NCBI GenBank assembly: GCA_016713335.1 | Contig: JADJPH010000002.1 | Location: 62,001-126,000 of the forward strand | Length of the DNA stretch: 64,000 nt | Reading direction: 5' to 3' | Origin: Candidatus Fredericiella danica | GTDB lineage: Bacteria > Chloroflexota > Anaerolineae > Caldilineales > Caldilineaceae | The notes under the pieces: generated by a model | The model's database searches: none | What the model saw: only the letters and a program-made list of their open reading frames with translations | What the model was told of the DNA's origin: nothing | Shown here: positions 56,395 through 64,000 of the stretch, in pieces | Layout of the letters: each line of letters starts with the position of its first letter | How positions within the stretch are numbered: the stretch's first letter is position 1 | Program-made: the position numbers and the translations under genes

Positions 56395-57240
56395 ATGGCG
56401 ACTGCAGCGCAGATTCACATTGGTACTTCCTCTTGGCTCTTCGACGCCTGGCGCGGGGTCTTTTATCCCGAACGGTTGCCGCGCCCGCAATATCTGACCT
56501 ATTACGCCAGCCAGTTCGACACGGTTGAAGTAAATACAAGTTTCTATGGACTGCCGTCGCCGTCAACGCTCGTGAATTGGGTTGAGAGTACACCGCAGGG
56601 CTTCACCTTTGCTTTGAAGTTCCCCAAGGTTATCAGCCACGAGAAGCGGCTGAGCGGTTGTGAAACGGAGAGTCTGGCGTTTCTGGATGCGCTGAGGGCG
56701 TTGGGCAATGCTGCCGGCCCGGCGTTTCTTCAACTTCCGCCCGACTTCACCCGGCGCGAAGCCGGCAAGACACTGGCCAACTATCTGGATTGGCTGGCCG
56801 GGCGCGTCGTTGGGTTGCGCATTGCCGTCGAGGTCCGTGCGCAGGACCTGATGACGCCTGCCTTTGCGACCTATGTTGCCGAACGCGGCTTTGCCCTTGC
56901 GCTGGTGGACCGGCGGGATGGTCCGGATCTCTTCGACGTCTGGCTTGCGCTCCTCGAAGCCGGACAGGGACCAGACTTTGCCTTCATCCGGTGGATTGGC
57001 GACGACCGCGAGGGGCCGCAAGGTGATCGCGAACTGCAATTGCTGCGCGATACGGAACTGGATCGCTGGGCAGTGCGCTGCGAAGATCTCGCGGCGCGCG
57101 GAAAGCAGGTCTACGGTTATATGCACAACCCCTATGAGGGGCATGCGCCGGCAAGTGTGCGGCGTTTGATGAGCCGGCTTGCCGCGGGCGGTCGACTGGC
57201 GGACTGGTCAGCGCCGGCCGGACAACTGTCACTGCTGTGA
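56395..57240 (+). CDS. DUF72 family protein
   Basis: YecE-like DUF72 protein of 281 aa with a TIM-barrel-like fold. Landmarks: IHIGTSSWLFDAWRGVFYPE, FDTVEVNTSFYGLPSPST, WVESTPQGFTFALKFPKVIS, PAFLQLPPDFTR and the C-terminal VYGYMHNPYEGHAPASVRRL. The biochemical function of the family is unknown. It is divergent from amt and followed by a perfect 8-bp hairpin. Confidence 0.93.
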   Translation: MATAAQIHIGTSSWLFDAWRGVFYPERLPRPQYLTYYASQFDTVEVNTSFYGLPSPSTLVNWVESTPQGFTFALKFPKVISHEKRLSGCETESLAFLDALRALGNAAGPAFLQLPPDFTRREAGKTLANYLDWLAGRVVGLRIAVEVRAQDLMTPAFATYVAERGFALALVDRRDGPDLFDVWLALLEAGQGPDFAFIRWIGDDREGPQGDRELQLLRDTELDRWAVRCEDLAARGKQVYGYMHNPYEGHAPASVRRLMSRLAAGGRLADWSAPAGQLSLL

Positions 57241-57244
57241 TCGT

Positions 57245-57264
57245 CAGATGTCATTCGACATCTG
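57245..57264 (+). terminator. short hairpin after DUF72 gene
   Basis: CAGATGTC (57245-57252) and GACATCTG (57257-57264) are perfect complements around ATTC, starting 5 bp after the stop, followed by GGAAAATAGG. No T-run, so efficiency is uncertain. Confidence 0.5.
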
Positions 57265-57383
57265 GGAAAATAGGTTGTCAATGATCAATTGCCCATGTGC
57301 GTTCTGCAGGTGGCGTACATAACGCAACGGCTTTCTATGATATAGTTTGTGCTGTAGACAAGCCGCACAGAGGATGGATACTC

Positions 57384-59168
57384 ATGGATCGCACACCACC
57401 AGTCGTCAACAGCGACGAAATCGAACTCTATATCCGCACCTATTACTCTCTCCTGCGCAGCACGGGTCCGATCCGGATCCGCAGCCTGGAAGAGACGCAT
57501 ATGACGATGAAGTCCAACCTGCACTATCTGGCAGACAGCCCAGAACTGGATGTTTCCGCACTGGTCTATTCGGCCCTGCGAATGCCCGAGTGCATTGTTG
57601 ACACGCACCTGGTCGTCCTGGGTCAGATGGACGACGTCTTTGTCCGTGAGGGGTATGCGGTCAATACGTGGAAGCCGGTGAAGGCCCGTGCGCGGCGGCG
57701 CAAGTACTTCTTTGAGGCGCGCACGGCGACGATGGCGGCGTTTGTGGCAAGCGTCAGCGATATCGATGACTTGATCCCAAGCATGACGACGTTCCAGATT
57801 GAATGGAATAAGTTGCATCAGAAACTGAACAACGGTTCGCTCCACGATCGGCTGATCAATCACAAAGATAGTGATCCGACACATAGCGGTGAATTGCTCG
57901 CCATTGTGAGTGATGTGCTTGGTTTGTCACCGGGCGACCTGAGTAAGTTGAGCCAACTGTGGCCGGGCAACCACCTGATCACAAACCTGCAGAAGGCGGC
58001 GCGCAACCGGATGGACCTCCGCGTGATCCTACTGGGAAGTGGGCTTGCCGATTACAGGCGCAGCGTGCAGCTCTGGTGGGCCAGGTTGGAGAGCGCCGTG
58101 CCGGGCATCAACATGTGGGAGCGGCCGATCTACTTTGTAAGCAGCAACACGCACAGTATCGTCAATCTGATTACCGGACTTGCCGCTGAGTTACGGGACG
58201 ATGTCCTGGAATATGTGGAGCGGGACAACCCCGAAGACCTGCTCTCTGAATATCAGTCGCTGCCTCCCAACGACAACGGTCACCATCACAACTTCCTTTA
58301 CTATGCGTCGCGCCTGCATATCACCGGCGCCAAGAATCGCAGTGATCTGCAGCGCATGGTTGCGGAGCGCGAAAAAGAGGTTGGCGTGACCCGGGTGAGC
58401 GACCCGCATGTGCTTGACGTGGAGGCGCAGGTCATTGAACTGAACAAGTTGGATCGAAACCGCATCGATCCGCGGCTGCAATTGCTCTCTGATGAAGAGT
58501 GGGATCTGCTCAAGAACAGTAACGCAGTGCTGCTCAATGTGGATTACCCGCTGGGGATGGCGGCCTACCACGTCTTTAGCCAGATCAGCACGGCGGTCGG
58601 GCGCATCGTCGGCGTCTATCTCATGGGCAAGGCCGCAACGCTGAATGGGCGTGTGGGCGACGTGATGATCCCCAATGTGATCTATGACGAGCATTCACGC
58701 AACACGTTCCTCTTTCGAAATTCTTTCACTGCGCAAGATGTGGGCGGGCTACTCAACTACGGCACCGTCTTTGATAACCAGAAAGCGGTGACGGTGCGCG
58801 GCACAATCTTGCAGAACCGTGACTTCATGCATGTCTTCTATGAGGAAGGCTACACCGATATCGAGATGGAACTTGGGCCGTACTTGAGCGGGGTCTATGA
58901 AGACGTCTATCCGCAGCGGTATCCGGTGAACGAAATTGTCAACCTCTTTATCAACGTGCCTTATGACATCGGCGTCCTACACTACGCCAGTGACACTCCG
59001 ATCAGCCGGCGGCAGACACTGTTGAGCAAGAGCCTGAGCTATTTTGGTGTGGACGCCACTTACGCCACCTCGATTGCGGTCATGCGCAGAATCCTTTCGC
59101 AGGAAGTGGCGCGGATGGGTAAGGCCGCGACCGGCGCCGGTCCATTGGCGCGTGCTGCGCGGACCTAG
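57384..59168 (+). CDS. large conserved protein, nucleoside-phosphorylase-like C-terminal half (tentative)
   Basis: Unbroken protein of 594 aa with no signal peptide or membrane helix. I do not recognise a named family with certainty; it may be the DUF6909 group. The N-terminal half is helical (EIELYIRTYYSLLRSTGPIR and EETHMTMKSNLHYLA). The C-terminal half has MGKAATLNGRVGDVMIPNVI, YGTVFDNQKAVTVRGTILQN and TDIEMELGPYLSGVYE. The G-K-A-x-x-x-x-G-x-V-G-D and E-M-E elements recall the purine nucleoside phosphorylase/AMP nucleosidase fold, so a nucleotide-related role is possible but unproven. Start ATG 57384, with AGAGGATGG before it; the frame is open 29 codons further. Confidence 0.7.
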   Translation: MDRTPPVVNSDEIELYIRTYYSLLRSTGPIRIRSLEETHMTMKSNLHYLADSPELDVSALVYSALRMPECIVDTHLVVLGQMDDVFVREGYAVNTWKPVKARARRRKYFFEARTATMAAFVASVSDIDDLIPSMTTFQIEWNKLHQKLNNGSLHDRLINHKDSDPTHSGELLAIVSDVLGLSPGDLSKLSQLWPGNHLITNLQKAARNRMDLRVILLGSGLADYRRSVQLWWARLESAVPGINMWERPIYFVSSNTHSIVNLITGLAAELRDDVLEYVERDNPEDLLSEYQSLPPNDNGHHHNFLYYASRLHITGAKNRSDLQRMVAEREKEVGVTRVSDPHVLDVEAQVIELNKLDRNRIDPRLQLLSDEEWDLLKNSNAVLLNVDYPLGMAAYHVFSQISTAVGRIVGVYLMGKAATLNGRVGDVMIPNVIYDEHSRNTFLFRNSFTAQDVGGLLNYGTVFDNQKAVTVRGTILQNRDFMHVFYEEGYTDIEMELGPYLSGVYEDVYPQRYPVNEIVNLFINVPYDIGVLHYASDTPISRRQTLLSKSLSYFGVDATYATSIAVMRRILSQEVARMGKAATGAGPLARAART

Positions 59169-59196
59169 CTGAGAGCAACCTCGTCCGATTGTGACC

Positions 59197-60073
59197 ATGA
59201 GCGCAGCAGATATTTTTGCCCAGAACTATCAGTTGCCAGATGCCACCCCAGAACAACTGGCGTTTGCCATTGCGCGGCTGGCGTATCCGAGGATGCGGCC
59301 GGATGCTGTCACGAACTGGTTTGATCAGTTGGCCGACGACACTGCACGCCGTCTTTCTGGCCACAGCCCTGGCCGCGCTATGGCAGCACGATTTCTGGAA
59401 GTGGTGACTCAGGAATTGGGTTTCGCGGGATATGAGCAACTACTATGATCCCCGCAATAGTCTGTTGCCAGATGTGCTTGAGCGCCGAGCCGGTTTGCCC
59501 ATTATGCTGGCGATCGTCTGCATGGCGATTGGGCGACGACTCAATCTCCAGATCGAGGGGCTGGCTTTCCCAAGCCATTTTCTGGCACTCTATCGCGACG
59601 CGGCCGGCGTCTGGGTACTAGACCCGTTCTATGGTGTGGTCATTGAGCCTGATGGGGTTGAGGCATATCTCACTCAGCGCCTCGAACGGCCGGTGCACTT
59701 ATCGGCACAAGCATGGCGCCCTGCATCAGCCCAGGCGATCGCCATGCGGATCTTGCACAATCTGCGCAATGCTTACCTGATGCGTCAAGATCTGGAGATG
59801 GCGGGGAAGGTCCTGGACTACCTGGTCGCTGCGGATCCTGCTGACGCGTTGCATTGGCGCGAGCGCGGCCTGCTGCACTTTCGTACAGAGCGGTGGGAAG
59901 AATGCCAACACGATCTCCGCCTGTATTTGACGCATTGTGGGCACCTGGATGCGATTCGGGTCAGGCCGGTTGCGGCCGCCCATGGCGGTCAACTTGAGCA
60001 GTTAAGCGCTGAAAATCAGCAGATTGTGACGATCTATCGCGAGGCGGGTGAGAGACTCGCCCGCTGCAACTAG
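59197..60073 (+). CDS. SirB1-type transglutaminase-like/TPR protein (frameshift at about 59440)
   Basis: Protein of about 291 aa. The N-terminal part (AFAIARLAYPRMRPDAVTNW and ELGFAGYE) and the signature YYDPRNSLLPDVLERRAGLP, ANE-like LAFPSHFLALY, and WVLDPFYGVV match the SirB1_N domain, a transglutaminase-core relative. A TPR-like C-terminus follows (VLDYLVAADPADALHWRERG). The first 83 codons and the rest are in different frames; removing one base near 59440 gives GYENYYDPRNS. Start ATG 59197 (GTG 59191 possible). The function is unknown; the family occurs near peptide-chain and redox genes in other bacteria. Confidence 0.85.
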
Positions 60074-60085
60074 GTAGGGAACCTG

Positions 60086-60856
60086 ATGGACGCTGTCGAG
60101 TTTCAAGAACCCCAGGCGGATGGGTCCGCCGTGTCTGTGGTATGGCCGCCGCGTGGCGCTGACGCCATCTGGACATGGCGGGCGGTGCATCTATTTACCA
60201 CGGCGGTGAAGCCGATCTTCTGCCGGCTGCGCTGTGAGGGCCGAGAAAACTTCCCGTTGCACGGTGGGTGTGTGGTGACGTGTAATCATACGATGGGGCC
60301 GGACTTTCTGGTGGTCTCCTATGTGTCGCCGCGCCAGATCTATTTTATGGTCAAAGCGGAGATGATGGAGCGCAATCGCGCGTTAGGGAACTTCTTGCGC
60401 TATAACGGCTCTTTCTCGATTCGCCGGGGCGAGACCGATATGGACGCGATTGAACATGCCATCAAGCTGGTCAAGGACGGCAAGGTGCTGGGCATGTTTC
60501 CGGAGGGCACCCGCAGCCGCACGGGTAAGATGCAGAAGGCGCGGTCCGGCGCGGCGCGCATCGCCACCATCGCCCAGGCGCCGGTGGTGCCGGCGGTTGT
60601 AATCAATTCTGAGCCGATCTTTCAGCGTGGCAACTATCTCAGTCTCAAGCCACGGGTGGAAGTCACGATCCGGATCGGGGAGCCACTGCCGCCCCCGCAA
60701 GATCCGGATGATGCGCGCGCGCTGCGCAGTTATATTCGCTTGATTTCCGACACCATGAATGCGATGTTGCCTGAGGAGCGCCGGACGGAAACGACGCGGC
60801 GTACGAATAGCACAGAGGGCGACAAAGAGGGCGTGGGTGGGGAGGAGAGCGAGTGA
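60086..60856 (+). CDS. plsC: 1-acyl-sn-glycerol-3-phosphate acyltransferase
   Basis: PlsC-family phospholipid acyltransferase of 256 aa. The catalytic HX4D motif is VTCNHTMGPDFLVVSY, motif II SFSIRRGETDMDAI, motif III MFPEGTRSRTGKM and motif IV VVPAVVINSEPIF. There is one amphipathic or weakly hydrophobic N-terminal segment (TWRAVHLFTTAVKPIF). It starts 12 bp after the SirB1-type gene. The C-terminal 30 residues are charged and low-complexity. A second, truncated homolog follows immediately. Confidence 0.93.
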   Translation: MDAVEFQEPQADGSAVSVVWPPRGADAIWTWRAVHLFTTAVKPIFCRLRCEGRENFPLHGGCVVTCNHTMGPDFLVVSYVSPRQIYFMVKAEMMERNRALGNFLRYNGSFSIRRGETDMDAIEHAIKLVKDGKVLGMFPEGTRSRTGKMQKARSGAARIATIAQAPVVPAVVINSEPIFQRGNYLSLKPRVEVTIRIGEPLPPPQDPDDARALRSYIRLISDTMNAMLPEERRTETTRRTNSTEGDKEGVGGEESE

Positions 60857-61196
60857 TCCGGTGGTCGATGCGGGGCATGTCGTGGGGATGTTTCCCGAAG
60901 GCACGCGCAGCCGGGATGGCAGTCTACAGCGTTGGAAGACCGGTGCGGCGCGGATTGCGCTCACGGCGCAGTGTCTGGTCGTGCCCGCGATGGTGATCAA
61001 CTTAGAACCCGTGTTACGGGATTTTCTAAAGTTTAAGCGGCGCCCGGCGGTGATCATGCGCTTTGGGGCGCCCTTCATACTGGAAGGCGATGCTGCGGAT
61101 CCGCAGCGCGTGCAGCAGGCGACCACCAAGATGATGTTGGCGCTGGCAGCGTTGTTGCCGGCGGAGCGACGCGGGTACTATGCGGATGCGGCGTAG
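60857..61196 (+). pseudogene. 5'-truncated second PlsC-type acyltransferase
   Basis: Directly after the plsC stop, one frame encodes the C-terminal half of a different PlsC homolog: VVDAGHVVGMFPEGTRSRDG, then AARIALTAQCLVVPAMVINL, and FKRRPAVIMRFGAPFILEGD, to a stop at 61194-61196. The catalytic HX4D half (about 100 residues) is absent and no start with a Shine-Dalgarno is present. It differs from the intact copy, so it is not a simple duplication of it. Either a deletion fused two tandem acyltransferase genes or an assembly join lost about 300 bp. Confidence 0.75.
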
Positions 61197-61199
61197 CTG

Positions 61200-61400
61200 A
61201 AATCCTGCGGGGAAGGCGAAGAGAGAGACTCCCGCCAAGCCGCAAAGCGGGGGAAACGATCAACGCGGAGGAGCGGAGTTTTTCGCGGAGGACGCGGAGG
61301 AAGGAGAAGAGGGGGAGACTCCCGCAGAGCTGCAAAGGCGCGAAGCGGGGGGAGAAAAGCAATCTCCCGCAGGGGCGCAGGGGAGAAGAAAAACCACTGA
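61200..61400. repeat. GA-rich low-complexity repeat region
   Basis: Multiple short repeats: CTCCCGC at about 61229, 61319 and 61363, CGCGGAGGACGCGGAGG at 61284-61300, and several GAAGAGAG- and GGGGAGA-type runs. No gene is convincing between 61197 and 61442. This resembles the CGCRGAGG-type intergenic repeats seen in several large bacterial genomes. Confidence 0.65.
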
Positions 61401-61442
61401 GAACACCTCAACGCGTGAAGGATTCCCGCAGGAGCCACACCC

Positions 61443-61796
61443 ATGAACACCATAATTGCCTCGCAACCTGGTTTCAGGATCGTAACCTGTGCAGAGTGTG
61501 GCTGCGAGTCGCCGCTGGCCGAATTTTTTGTCAAGACAAGCAAGGGAATGCTTTGCCCGAACTGTGTGCCCAAGGAAACCGGCCGCAACATGCTGCTGAG
61601 ACGCAACGCAGATCCTCGTTGGCTTTGCGAGCACTGTACGGCTTTGCATGGCCGCGACAAATGGTGTTGGCAGCACCAACAGAGCCGGTTAGCGTCAGCG
61701 GCCGGAGGGCAATGCCCCAGCCCGGCGCTCACCACCCTGACGGGATGGTGCTCTGACGGACGGGGGGACGGTGGGACGGGGGGATCACCACCCTGA
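61443..61796 (+). CDS. small Cys-rich (zinc-ribbon-like) protein
   Basis: Protein of 117 codons with AGGAG 9 nt before the ATG. Cys pairs are visible: TCAECGCES, MLCPNCVP and WLCEHCTALHGRDKWCW, a layout for one or two small zinc sites. From about residue 85 the frame enters the downstream repeats and becomes Gly/Asp-rich, so the natural C-terminus may be lost. No family is recognised. Confidence 0.5.
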   Translation: MNTIIASQPGFRIVTCAECGCESPLAEFFVKTSKGMLCPNCVPKETGRNMLLRRNADPRWLCEHCTALHGRDKWCWQHQQSRLASAAGGQCPSPALTTLTGWCSDGRGDGGTGGSPP

Positions 61797-62051
61797 CGGG
61801 ATGGTGCTCTGGCGGAGGCACCCGTGACAAACAGAGCCGCGAACGTGAGCGAGCGGTTGGTGCGTGATTGACGCGGTGGGGGACGGGGGGATCACCACCC
61901 TCACGGGATGGTGCTCTGACGGAGGAGGCACGTGACAAACAGAGCCGCGAACGTGAGCGAGCGGTTGGTGCGTGATTGACGCGGCGGGGGGACGGGGGGA
62001 TCACCACCCTGACGGGATGGGGGGGCCCTGACGGGATGGTGCTCTGACGGA
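61730..62051. repeat. array of hairpin repeats and a 108-bp-period direct repeat
   Basis: A unit of the type CACCACCCTGACGGGATGGT followed by GCTCTGACGGA occurs at 61730-61760, 61786-61816, 61893-61923, 62002-62020 (partial) and 62026-62051 (partial); each can fold on itself (CACCACCC against GGGATGGTG). A 53-bp block beginning GTGACAAACAGAGCCGCGAA is exactly repeated at 61824-61876 and 61932-61984. G-runs separate the units. Between 62052 and 62283 no further gene or clear repeat was seen. Confidence 0.85.
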
Positions 62052-62283
62052 GTGCTCTGACAGACGGGTGGGACGGGTTGGAGGAGCAGCGCGGGTGGGT
62101 CTTTCGACGCACCAACGCGGTGACAACTGGATGGGCGTAGAATATCAGAGAGCTACGGGCAGAGAATTGAGCCGTGTGGCTACATTCGTTCGTGGTTCAG
62201 CCGGGCACGGCTTTGGCAAGGCGAACCACTTACTCACGTGCGTGGCTCTGATTGTTCTGCGGACTATGTGAGGAGCGTGCAAA

Positions 62284-63131
62284 ATGGGAAAGCTACGCCT
62301 ATGGCTGCCAGTGATTGGCCTGGCGGGGTTGCTGTTGACCGGTTGTGCTGTGCGCCCGGTTACGGGACCTGCGGCGGCGAGTGTGTCGCAGGCGGCGCCC
62401 TCCGACCAGCCAACGGACGCCAACGCACCGGTGCAGGAGCCGGTCGACTCTGCGGATCCGCAGCATTGGCTCTCCTTTCCCGTCACCGCCTCGAAAGCGG
62501 TCGATGTCTTCTACCTCTATCCTACGGTGTTCCGCAAGGCCGGCGCAAACTCGCCGAATATCGCCACGATCGACGATCCAGGCATGCTCCAGCAGGCCCA
62601 GATTGCCTATGCCCGCCAGGCGACAGCCTTCGAGCGCACCGCCAACGTGTACGCTCCCTACTATCGCCAGGCGGATGCCGTTTACACGCTGAATCTGCCG
62701 CCGGCGGAACAGGCGCAGGTCGTACGCGGCACGCCGTTGGCCGACGCGACTGCGGCCTTCCAGTACTATCTGGAACACGACAATGAGGGGCGTCCGTTCA
62801 TCCTTGCCGGACACCGCCATCAACCCCATCACCTGGACAAGGTCTGAGGAACTGGCGCCGGCCGACTTGAATCTGGGTTCGATCCTGTTGAATCAGGATG
62901 GCTCGCCGGTGTTGGGTCCCGACGGCAAGCCGGCAAGGCAGATGAACCTCGCCGATGCACGGGTCGATACAGCGCGTGGGGTGGTGGTGAGCAGCACACC
63001 GCCTGTCGACAAATTCGGGCCCGGCAACGCGTTATTTCCGCGAGGGGTCTATCACACGTTTGACTATCCGTTCTATTACTTCAATCTCGAGGAGAACGCC
63101 GCCAACCGGGCCGCGTTTTCTGGGGGAGTAA
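62284..63131 (+). CDS. DUF3089 (alpha/beta-hydrolase-like) lipoprotein with internal deletion
   Basis: Lipoprotein signal (WLPVIGLAGLLLTGC, lipobox LLTGC) followed by DUF3089: VDVFYLYPTVFRKAG, ANVYAPYYRQADAVYTLN, AAFQYYLEHDNEGRPFILAG and then H. The nucleophile elbow GHSQG should follow, but at about 62809-62813 the sequence jumps, in another frame, to TAINPITWTRSEELAPADLN and continues to FDYPFYYFNLEENAANR. About 100 residues, including the catalytic Ser region, are missing. One extra G in the run at 63122-63126 probably hides the stop at 63129-63131; the literal second frame runs on to 63346 over the opposite gene. Confidence 0.75.
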
Positions 63132-63151
63132 CGCTGATGAACTACGCAGTT

Positions 63152-64000
63152 TCAGTCACTGCCGTTGGTAGCACCGGAGAAGGCAAGAATCAATTGGCGA
63201 ACGTCTTCAAGACTCTTGCGGTGCTTGAGGGCGTCATAGATGGGCAACAACCGATCAGGGTCGGTGATCTCTTTGGCAAGCGGCATCAAGGCCAGCCCCT
63301 CGGCGCCGTAATTGAGGTCCAGCCCCAGTTCAATCGCTGCCTGTAGTCCCTTTTTTTGCCCTTTTTTCCATCCTTTTTTCCATCCTTGTTTCCGCCCTTT
63401 CTTGATCCCACTCCGTTCCCAGCTCGTGATGTAGGTCATCTGATCACGCTCCTCGTCTTTGCGCACTTCCGCTTTCAGCGTATCCTCCAGCGCGTCCGGC
63501 AATTCCATAAACCAGTCGATCAACGTGAGCAACTGCTCAATTTGCTTGCGTTTGTAGCCGGCATGATAGAGCCGGCGGATGAAACTCAACTTCCACGTGT
63601 AGCGCGCCTGCGGATCGTGCCGCGTCTCCTGCGTCTTCAAGTGCGCCATCACCACTGCCGCAAAGGGGTTCGTGCTCTGCTCCAACACCTCCCACTGTAG
63701 CCGGTAGTCATTCAATTTTACCACCGAATAGCGCATGATGTGTAAGTTGTCCCAAAGTTCGGCTTCCAGTTGGGTTGGCTGCCAGGTGGCTGACTCATCG
63801 CCCAGGACGGCGAGGCTGTAGGCGTGGCGGCGGTAGCGGTCGTAGATCCGGTAGCTGTAGACGTACATGCGTTCCGGAAAACGGGCGTCAAACTGGTTTT
63901 GGACCTCAACATGCATCAGGAGCCATTGCGCGCGACCGTCCTTGAGGTGCACTTCGACGAGTTTGTCGACGCGGCGGGCGCCGACATTGGCCCCCCCCGC
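63152..64000 (-). CDS. Rpn-family nuclease/putative transposase-like protein, 5' part outside window
   Basis: C-terminal 282 codons of a protein whose frame is open to the right edge. WLLMHVEVQNQFDARFPERM, then YVYSYRIYDRYRR, fits the PD-(D/E)XK core (E-x-Q) of the Rpn/PDDEXK_2 family of recombination-promoting nucleases and transposase-like proteins. A Lys/Gly/Trp repeat block (GIKKGRKQGWKKGWKKGQ) follows, then a helical end (PDRLLPIYDALKHRKSLEDV). These genes are usually multicopy and mobile in filamentous bacteria. The repeat-rich region to its left fits an unstable, transfer-prone stretch. Confidence 0.8.
   Translation of the reverse strand, partial: AGGANVGARRVDKLVEVHLKDGRAQWLLMHVEVQNQFDARFPERMYVYSYRIYDRYRRHAYSLAVLGDESATWQPTQLEAELWDNLHIMRYSVVKLNDYRLQWEVLEQSTNPFAAVVMAHLKTQETRHDPQARYTWKLSFIRRLYHAGYKRKQIEQLLTLIDWFMELPDALEDTLKAEVRKDEERDQMTYITSWERSGIKKGRKQGWKKGWKKGQKKGLQAAIELGLDLNYGAEGLALMPLAKEITDPDRLLPIYDALKHRKSLEDVRQLILAFSGATNGSD

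Noticed and set aside
61730..62051. CRISPR array
   Set aside because: Units are irregularly spaced, partly truncated and separated by G-runs or long identical blocks, not by unique spacers of constant length; no cas genes are in the window.
62783..63346. Extension of the DUF3089 frame to 63346
   Set aside because: Beyond about 63130 it is antisense to the Rpn-type gene; removing one base of a G-run gives a stop at 63129-63131 that fits the family.

Overview
The window looks like a chromosome fragment of a high-GC, menaquinone-using bacterium, most likely a Chloroflexota (Anaerolineae/Caldilineales-like) genome bin. The pointers are an EF-P with an asparagine tip, a CoxM/CoxS/CoxL molybdenum hydroxylase set with CoxG, a classical men cluster, PCYCGC and DUF1573 lipoprotein-type proteins, LiaS/NarX-type sensing, and GGAGATTGG-type repeat elements. 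No rRNA or tRNA gene was recognised. The phylum call is inference from gene content.

An overriding property is damage to reading frames. About 23 genes are interrupted by one or more single-base indels, many in homopolymer runs, while protein similarity continues in another frame. Four other genes seem to have lost about 300 bp internally or at the 5' end. I annotate the indel-affected genes across the break, as probably intact genes with sequence errors, and say where each break lies.

Layout: 1-4.6 kb holds an aldo/keto reductase, two transporters, EF-P and a small dimeric alpha/beta protein. 4.6-10.4 kb has a phasin-like protein, a P2A-type cation ATPase, EttA and a membrane protein. 10.4-16.8 kb is a signalling block: a NarX/LiaS-like kinase with its NarL regulator, two CheY-like receivers flanking a thioredoxin-reductase-like flavoprotein that lacks its CxxC, and an OmpR-type regulator. 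17-20 kb is an ECF sigma / RskA anti-sigma / cytochrome P450 operon, followed by a Ycf46-like AAA ATPase and a TerB_N-like protein. 22.6-31.6 kb is one long minus-strand operon: FdrA, cyclase-family hydrolase, CoxM-CoxS-CoxL molybdenum hydroxylase, and an ABC importer of two permeases and one ATPase. Its promoter lies back to back with that of coxG-polX-lipoprotein. 34.9-41.2 kb has Tex with a palindromic repeat insertion, a zinc-type dehydrogenase, an acyl-ACP-reductase-like protein with a long N-terminal extension, and a GNAT.

41.6-46.5 kb is an envelope redox/metal block: SHOCT protein, PCYCGC lipoprotein, a DUF1573 protein with an in-frame UGA directly followed by a bacterial SECIS-like hairpin (candidate selenoprotein), a CuA-cupredoxin/cytochrome c fusion, a membrane-anchored protein and a CopB-type copper ATPase. 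46.6-52.2 kb is menF-menD-menB-menC plus a GIY-YIG-like gene. 52.5-57.2 kb has a cupredoxin, an NmrA-like protein, the amt-glnK pair and DUF72. 57.4-64 kb has a large conserved protein, a SirB1-type protein, an intact and a truncated acyltransferase, a repeat-rich region, a damaged DUF3089 lipoprotein, and a partial Rpn-type nuclease at the right edge.
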